Source: Armigeres subalbatus (Eukaryota; Arthropoda; Insecta; Diptera; Culicidae). Taken from it: a DNA stretch of 64,000 nucleotides. The stretch is taken from assembly GCF_024139115.2 (NCBI RefSeq), contig NC_085141.1, forward strand, positions 170,388,994 through 170,452,993, read 5' to 3'. Made by a program: the position numbers and the translations under genes. The notes under the pieces are model-generated. The model did no database searches. It saw only the letters and a list, made by a program, of their open reading frames with translations, and was not told where the DNA came from. Below are positions 57,374-64,000 of the stretch, in pieces. How positions within the stretch are numbered: the stretch's first letter is position 1; the number at the start of each line of letters is the position of its first letter.

Positions 57374-57848
57374 TGTTGGTACAATATAGCTAAATCTAAT
57401 CTAATACTACGTCGAGTAAGCACAGGTGGGTGATATCAAATAAACAAAAGATATTATGTACTTATTCTAACATTAAACATAAAATACACAGCTATCGAAC
57501 GAATCCATACTGAAACTCCAAGCAAAGGCAGAAGTGAACAGTATCAGGATCTAAAGCAGATCACCCACCATCGATTAAAGGACTAAATAACTAAAAAGAG
57601 ACACTAAATGTAAGTCACCATAAAATTACCCTATACTATTACATATGCTATTACCCTAAATGATACATATATACAAATATGAAACCTTAAATCTATTATG
57701 AACAACATGTAATACTCATATTACGTATCAAATTATGTCATTTGTCAGGGATTTTTAACGCTACTGTCGTCATCGTCACAGTAGCTGATTGTGCTTCAAT
57801 AAATCTTAAAGAACCAGAAATTTGTCTCTTTCGTTGCAATGTGCAACA
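57374..57848 (+). repeat. BEL 3' LTR, second-block copy (475 bp)
   Basis: It starts TGTTGGTAC and ends GTGCAACA. At about ten positions between 57415 and 57635 it agrees with the 5' LTR (18321-18800) against the first-block 3' LTR. At others (aggtgggtgat, aaacaaaagat, gatacatat) it agrees with the first-block 3' LTR against the 5' LTR. Confidence 0.9.
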
Positions 57849-60800
57849 ATATTTCATTAGGAGAATAGTTTCATACTTTTGATATACTGGAAAATGAAAA
57901 AAGTTGAATAGATTTAAGAAATTATTTTAATGAACATGAACATGATCATGAGCATTATGACCGTAGAATTCGTAGCTTATACTCCGTGACTGACTAGAAC
58001 TTGAGAAATTTCAAACCTAAAATTGCCTAGACCGGCACCAGGAATCGAACCTAGCCACCCTCAGTATAGTCTTGCTTTGTAGCCGCGCATTTTGACACAG
58101 CCAAGAAGGGCCCGTATATCATGGTGGTAATACGATGAGACTCTATAGGGAACGTCAAGAAAATTCTAAGCCGAATTTCTTGCCGGTTGGAAATGAACAG
58201 CCAGCTTCAGCATCATCTGCTTTGTAACCTTGTATTTCATCACAAAGCAAAGGAAGGCCTCAGTTGTAACCATATCGAAGTGCAACGTACATTGTTATAT
58301 CATACTAAGTGGATAACATCATGAAAAGTCTTTCCAAAACGCTTTAGCTTTTGCAACAGAGTCTATCCTATATTAGCATTATTTTCTATTTCTACCAACC
58401 AGACGACAATCGTCACCAACGTCACCGTCGCCATGCATTGTACCACAGCATGCATGTTTTGTTTATACATTCAAATGAGGTAATTACGACAAAAGAAATA
58501 CACAGAGACTACTCCAAATGAATGTTTCAAAAAAACTTGCGCCCAGTCAAAACAGACAGTACACCGAAAATTAGTTGGCATGCCTCTGGTGTATCCAACC
58601 TGACGGTACGATGTAGCTATATAGTATATGTTTCTGATTTCTTTGTTGATTCCCTTAATGAAACAGGGTGGTTCTTATCTGAAAAGTAAAATACATTGAT
58701 TATCCATGGTGTATTGGTCTAATTTAGTTAACAATTGGAACACAGATTCAAACCGAATTCATGTTTAAACAACGTTTGAACAATTTGTTTTGTTTCAAAT
58801 ATCAAACAGACCCAGGGTCTACCTGGCCAAAGCGTGCCCGCGTAGCAAGTGCCACTGATGGTGACAACTTCTGTTTGTTTCGCGCCATCCGGCCCTCCAT
58901 GGTCACACGACTTTGCGCAATACAAACGAATGTGCATGCCTCGCAGCGTGGCCTCGATCCGTAAAGTGGAGTAAATCCGCCTCAACCCGACAGAACCAGT
59001 TCGGCTGATCCGACTGACGCGTCCTCCAGTTCCAAGCAACGGGTTACTCACTAGCAATCTTAACGGGCTACGTTTAAAACGAAAGGAAAATGAATTACTT
59101 AACAACCAGTCTGTCCAGTTGCAATCTAGGCCACACTACCGACTGGAGGTTGCTTTTGTTAGCGGTACTTTACAGAACCTACAGAAACATGGGAGCTCAA
59201 GACGACATCCGTGACGGGTTCAATTGAGAAGAGAGCTAAGGGTTCCACTCAGTCAAAACATCTGCACTCCTGCAAAGAAGCAAAAACAGTCTGCTGGCCC
59301 ACTCTTTGCGAGACGGAGCGAAATGACTAATAAAAATATTTTGTTGACATTTTCCTTCTACACTGAGTACAGACAAATTTATTCCTCAGACCTTAAGGCA
59401 TTGCGCAATTAAAGTTTATTTACTCGAATGATGTCACTATTGTTTGCAGATGGGTGGTGACATCATGGAATATATCTGATGACAAACCTAATTTCAAACG
59501 AGCAATAGTTTCTAGATAATATCACCTCATTTGGTTGATTTAGGTTTTATTCACACTACGATTAATCCACCTTGCGATAAAGGCATCATAGTGCGCTTTA
59601 AAATATTAAAAGGACACCATGTAAAAAATACGTGCGAAAAAACGACCTCAACGAAATTGATTTTTGTGGATACAAAAACTGTTTAAATAATGGAAAATCT
59701 CAAAATCCGCGTCAGTTTTAAATTTGAATGAAACGTCATGTGAAAATACTTCAAATTCAACTCTAGTGTACATTAGAAACCTGATAAATTGCACAGATTC
59801 TACTTTTCCCATATTTTGTTTTTGCTTTTATTTAGTTATATCATCAGTAAAATGTATATAGAAATCACTTAAAATCATTGCTCTAACGACAGCTCGAGGA
59901 TCTGTAGTGAACTAAATGCTGAATGTCCTTTAATAAAAAGTAAAAGAATTAGTCAAAACTAGAACTTGTTTTGACCAAGTCCGATCATTTACAAATCAAA
60001 GTTAAGAAAATTATTTTGAACTTTTTAGTGGAATGTCTTCACTTGTCGAATGTCGTCTTACAAACTTATGACAAGTAGAATCAAAATCCACGACATCAAA
60101 GCACTACGTGATCTGCTCTCGTCACGGTTTATCATGATGCACTCTGCACAATCGCGAACGAAAGTGAAACTGTTCCATCTAACAACGTGCAGCGCAACGC
60201 GGATCAGCCGCTTCTCTGTGACGCTACAAACTTTGTTGATTCACCACCTACAGTCAGTGAAGCAACACAACGCGACCGCTCTTGCAGGCAGACCACGCGG
60301 AGCGCGGCCTTGCACCGCACATCATGACCGACTGTTGCCGCCGCAGCCGAAGAGCGAAAGATATCGGCGGTTGAGGTTGAGCACCACCATCAGTTGCGAA
60401 GGCGCGCAACTCCACCGGACCAGCAGCAGCCGCAGCAGGGACCCACCTGGCACAATTTGGTTATTTTATTTCTGTACCCGTGGTCTCAAGACGTAAATCG
60501 CGGACGCGCGTTCGCGTTCTCGGAATCCTTGGAACAAACCCCAGGCGATTGTTTTCCACTAGAAGAAGTGTGTTAATCGCGAGAGTTTTTTTTCTGTTCT
60601 ATGCGAATTATTCTCTATTTTTTTTTTCCTGGATTTGGTCTTGGCGCTTTTGGAGGACATCCTCGATAAACGCAGTGCAAGGATAACCGCTGAAGGAGCT
60701 ATTGCAAATTTGTGCTTATAAGAAAAGACTGGGAGATTGTGATGACGTTACGTAACAAAGCCTTCGAGTGCAATCAAGCTTGATTGTATACAATCGTAAA

Positions 60801-63800
60801 CAGCGATTATTTCGGACAGTATAAATGGAAAGGATTTACAAATTGAAGAAGAAACATTGTTAATAGACGTTCAAATCAGTAACCTTTTCTCAGAAAATGT
60901 GTGGTGGAAAATTTAGCACCAGTGAAAGTGAGAATACAATTGCTGTTGAAGGATAGTATCAGAATATAACAAATATTGTGTTATGAATTTCCACAAATTT
61001 TGTCTGAGAGCATCAAAAAGTTCAATAACAGCCAAGTATTTTTTCATTGGAAATTGTCAGATGTTAACACGAAAATAGGAACTGCAACTTACTACATAAT
61101 ATCAAAGAGTGAGAGCATAAGGTTTCTCAAACACACGAGAAACTTTCAGTACCTATAATTGGCAATCTTATTGAGATTTTGTCGAAATACGTGTTTTGAA
61201 CAAGATTCAAAATTAAAAAGAAACCTATTTTGGCCATAAATGTCACATTAGACACATTGAAGACCTTTATCAAGCTAGAAATAATTTGTGATGACAAAAT
61301 AAAAATAAATGTTCATTAAAAAATCGTTATTTGAAAACTAATGGCTGGAAGCAATTTCTGAAATTTGAATTTAATTGTTTTATTTATCAACAGGGACAGG
61401 GACTGTTATCCCTGAAAAAGTTGCCATTTTCAAATTAGTCAAAACAGGTCGAAACAGGTGAATGATATTTTTAGTTTTCTTGGGTCACTGACTTGGGTTC
61501 AATCCCGTCATATCGGCCTATTTCCTAAATTGAGTGCAAAGAAAATAATGCGTTCAGAATTCGTTCGGACTAACAAGTCCAGTGTATTTTGAATCACAGT
61601 TTGGAACAACAGTCAGGCAGACAATTTTCTGGAATGTTCAGATCGTGACTGATGTTCCAATTCATGAATTAAATCATGGTGTATTTTTGCTGTTAAGAGT
61701 TCGAGAACACTTTTTGTGTGTAACATGTCGTGTGACACCTTCAAATTTATGATATTACAAACAATAATATGATAGAAATTGTGCTTTCATAGTTCTCAAG
61801 GCCCATGGTTCGATTCCAGCTGTTTTTATTTTTCATTGTAACCGCAAGATGTTATAATTGCGCTTTTGAGGTTGCAAATAATCGCGTATAATTCAGACCA
61901 TAAGTAACCACATAGTACTTGTTATTATTAGAAACAAGCCTCAAACGACATGATTTCAAAAGAAATGATGAAAATATGTTCTGAGGCTACTTGAGATAAA
62001 TCCACTCATATCGCACGTAGGACAGATGGTACTCTCGATTGACAAAACCTCTAGACTCTTTGTATACGTTCTGAGATTCAGCTAGTTATCTCAGTAAGAT
62101 TAGGAATAATTTAAATGACCTTTATTTTTGTACTACGAGTGATTTTTGACTTTTCGCTTCTCTATGCTTAATCGATAACTGCTATTTTCATAATCCTCCT
62201 AAATTTTAGCTAGTTTGGTTGTAACTTGACTGAAGAGCAGTTTGAAGTTTGTATGAAATTTAATATGAAAACAGTAACTTTTATAGAATACCTTCACAAC
62301 GTTGCCCGTTAATTTCTTAAAACATATGAATGTATGTACAAGATCGAAATTATGACGAGAACCGATAATTTTTTTTTGCGAAACGGTTTGACGCTGACAA
62401 GAAAAATTATGAATTATATACTGCAAATCAATTTAATATCAAAGAATAACATCAATATCAATAATGAGCAAAGAGTCAAAAGAGTAAAATTTGAATAAAT
62501 CTAGTCTACGTCTATCAAAACGACTAATAAGTTTTTCTTTTAATGAAAATGGCTTAGAACAAAACTTCCTTTCACAAAGTAGTTTGTTTGATGTTTTGAC
62601 AATTTCATTAAAAGATCACCTGTAATCTAAAAAGTGACGAATGCGCCATTTACAACATACATGTTTTCCATTTTTCTGTTAAAGAATGATGAGTACTACT
62701 CGTTAACACCATTTTAGAAAATAGCATATACGTCCTTTGCCATATTACAGCAGCATAGTCTATAACCGTTTTAGATGGTACTGCATATCCCCTAAAAAAC
62801 AATGAAACAATGATTTTCCATTCGTTTTTAGAGTTAACCTCTGATAAAATTCTTCTGATGTCTATTCTCAAATAAGTATGATAATAAACACTGTCGGGGA
62901 TAAGTAGGGCATGATGGAGCAATGGCCCATCAATCGAAATTTTCTTGAAATAAAATCTTATACTCCAAAATTATTCTGAAAAAACTGATTTTTCACTAAT
63001 TTTTATAATTACTGACCAACAAATCGAATATTGTCCTCGAAATTGATTTTACGCCAATCTTTATTGTTATTTTCAAACTTGAGCTGGGGCACGAGATGAA
63101 ACCCATCAATTTATATAGCCAAATTAATTCTTAGAAAAAAAATTCCACCATATAACTACTGATCCACCAAATCGAATATTTTCCTTGAAATTGAATTATA
63201 TGTATACGCCAAATTGTACTTAGAAAAAACTGATTTTCTGTCATTGCTTTTGACCTATGCCAAAACTTTTGATTGTATGGCTATTTAGATCAAACGACAT
63301 TTTCGATCAAACCGTCAGTTTTTTTCGGCCAAATGAACAGTTCAACCGAATGACGAGCTCGGTTTTCTAGTCACTTATCTGCCTTAAGAAGGATAGTGGG
63401 ATCAATCAGACTTGTCCCTATTTTTAAAAATGTGGCGTGGGCTATATCACTTTCTTTGGTGAATCCTCGTTCTATACTTCAGTTTAGAACGTTACGCATT
63501 CAAGAAAAATTTGAGTACAGGATAACAAAGCGCCTCCAATGAATATTTCCTCAAATGATCAAAGGCAGTATTGTGAAATTTGGAATGTTTTGTTTATATT
63601 TATACTTATGAATTTCGTCCTGAATCGTTTCACGCGTAATGAAAATTTTAAAATAAAATATTTTACTGTACAATAAACGATGCCTTGCAGAATAGAAAAA
63701 AAGTCAGTTATTTAAAAAAATCGGGCAGCATGAACTATGTTCAGTGCCTGACAAACCGTCCGCTGGCACTGCAAGTTGGAGGGGTTTGAAATTGAGCTCA

Positions 63801-64000
63801 GTTCAATTCTAAAACCTACATGTAGGCTCTACAAAGAGACCGTGTGCCGCTTAAAGTACGCTAGTCCAAGTTTTAGTGTAGGTGGACATGACTCGATAGC
63901 GGACCTGACTCGGCGAGAGGTTGCAGGCCCAATAAGCCGCCTGTTAAACCAACCGATACGAGCTGAGGTATACCACGCGTAAAAACCGACTCTGGCGTAC
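57849..64000 (+). other. Remainder of the second block: damaged SINE heads, candidate exons, MITE and tandem repeat
   Basis: This follows 27155-33647. SINE heads are at about 58025-58110 and 58111-58260. The GC-richer candidate exon at about 58815-59236 has lost its splice donor. The candidate coding exon around 60170-60466 (ATG at 60324) has frame-breaking deletions and its donor reads ttggttatt. The CTGCCGTAAT MITE near 62620-62757 has damaged ends, and the caaatcgaatatt repeat is near 62930-63235. No frame here is better preserved than in the first block. Confidence 0.8.

Larger units (their letters stand above)
52490..64000 (+). repeat. Second copy of 21577-33647, same orientation, riddled with small deletions
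   Basis: From ctgagattgcaggtatgaag at 52490 (first copy 21577) to the window end, the sequence follows the first copy in order and orientation. It takes in the nested non-LTR RT, BEL pol, SINE, 3' LTR, candidate exons, MITE and tandem repeat. The first copy spans 12,071 bp and this one 11,511 bp. Most losses are one to four bases, often within short runs, roughly every 20-40 bp. There is one loss of about 36 bp near 57181 and only a few small gains (for example at about 56301). Substitutions are much rarer than deletions. The left junction lies inside the RT and coincides with no element end. Confidence 0.93.

Noticed and set aside
1..64000. Endogenous viral elements (flavivirus- or rhabdovirus-like)
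   Set aside because: I looked for polymerase, nucleoprotein or glycoprotein wording among the longer frames and recognised none; all RT signatures belong to retrotransposons.

Overview
The window looks like intergenic or intronic DNA from a culicine mosquito, most likely an Aedes-type genome. It is AT-rich and packed with degraded, nested transposable elements. The content supports this: a BEL/Pao LTR retrotransposon, R1-clade, RTE-clade, Jockey-type and CR1/L2/Jockey-type non-LTR elements, tRNA-derived SINEs (one family with a GAA-type triplet tail resembles Aedes Feilai), foldback MITEs and satellites. I recognise no intact conserved host gene, no bacterial-style gene, no CRISPR array and no viral gene. 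A few GC-richer stretches with splice donors could be 5' exons of unidentified host genes.

Layout. 1-2285 is a 5'-truncated, frameshifted R1-clade element on the minus strand. 2.4-8 kb is AT-rich DNA with foldback MITEs. 9.05-10.2 kb is a gag-like ORF1 remnant of a Jockey-type element, split by a SINE. 11.3-12.3 kb holds an unclassified interspersed repeat and a CT-rich array. 14.2-17.9 kb is a composite block: two arrays of one 151-bp satellite in opposite orientation flank a reverse-transcriptase fragment. That fragment is split by a SINE plus a 99-bp tandem array, enclosed by a perfect 25-bp direct repeat. 18.3-27.2 kb is a BEL/Pao element with an N-terminal PHD finger in gag, broken by a nested non-LTR element (20.6-22.5 kb) and a SINE (25.1-25.4 kb).

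27.2-34.6 kb contains SINE fragments, GC-richer candidate exons, a MITE and short tandem repeats. 35.2-38.5 kb is a cluster of a SINE and foldback elements, including two large nested palindromes. 44.9-48.3 kb is an almost full-length but frameshifted RTE-clade element on the minus strand. 48.3-50.2 kb has more repeats and a tRNA-like cloverleaf.

The most striking feature is 52490-64000. This is a second, same-orientation copy of 21577-about 33647, starting abruptly inside the nested non-LTR element and running off the window end. It is about 560 bp shorter, and nearly all the loss is in deletions of one to a few bases scattered along its length; substitutions are few. This could be an unpolished or falsely duplicated haplotype in the assembly, or a real duplication decaying by deletion. 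Some diagnostic LTR bases show it is not simply a degraded reading of the first copy.

There is no operon-like cooperation among genes here. The story is successive insertion: SINEs into LINEs and LTR elements, LINE into BEL, MITE into palindrome. Several target-site duplications are exact enough to establish the order.
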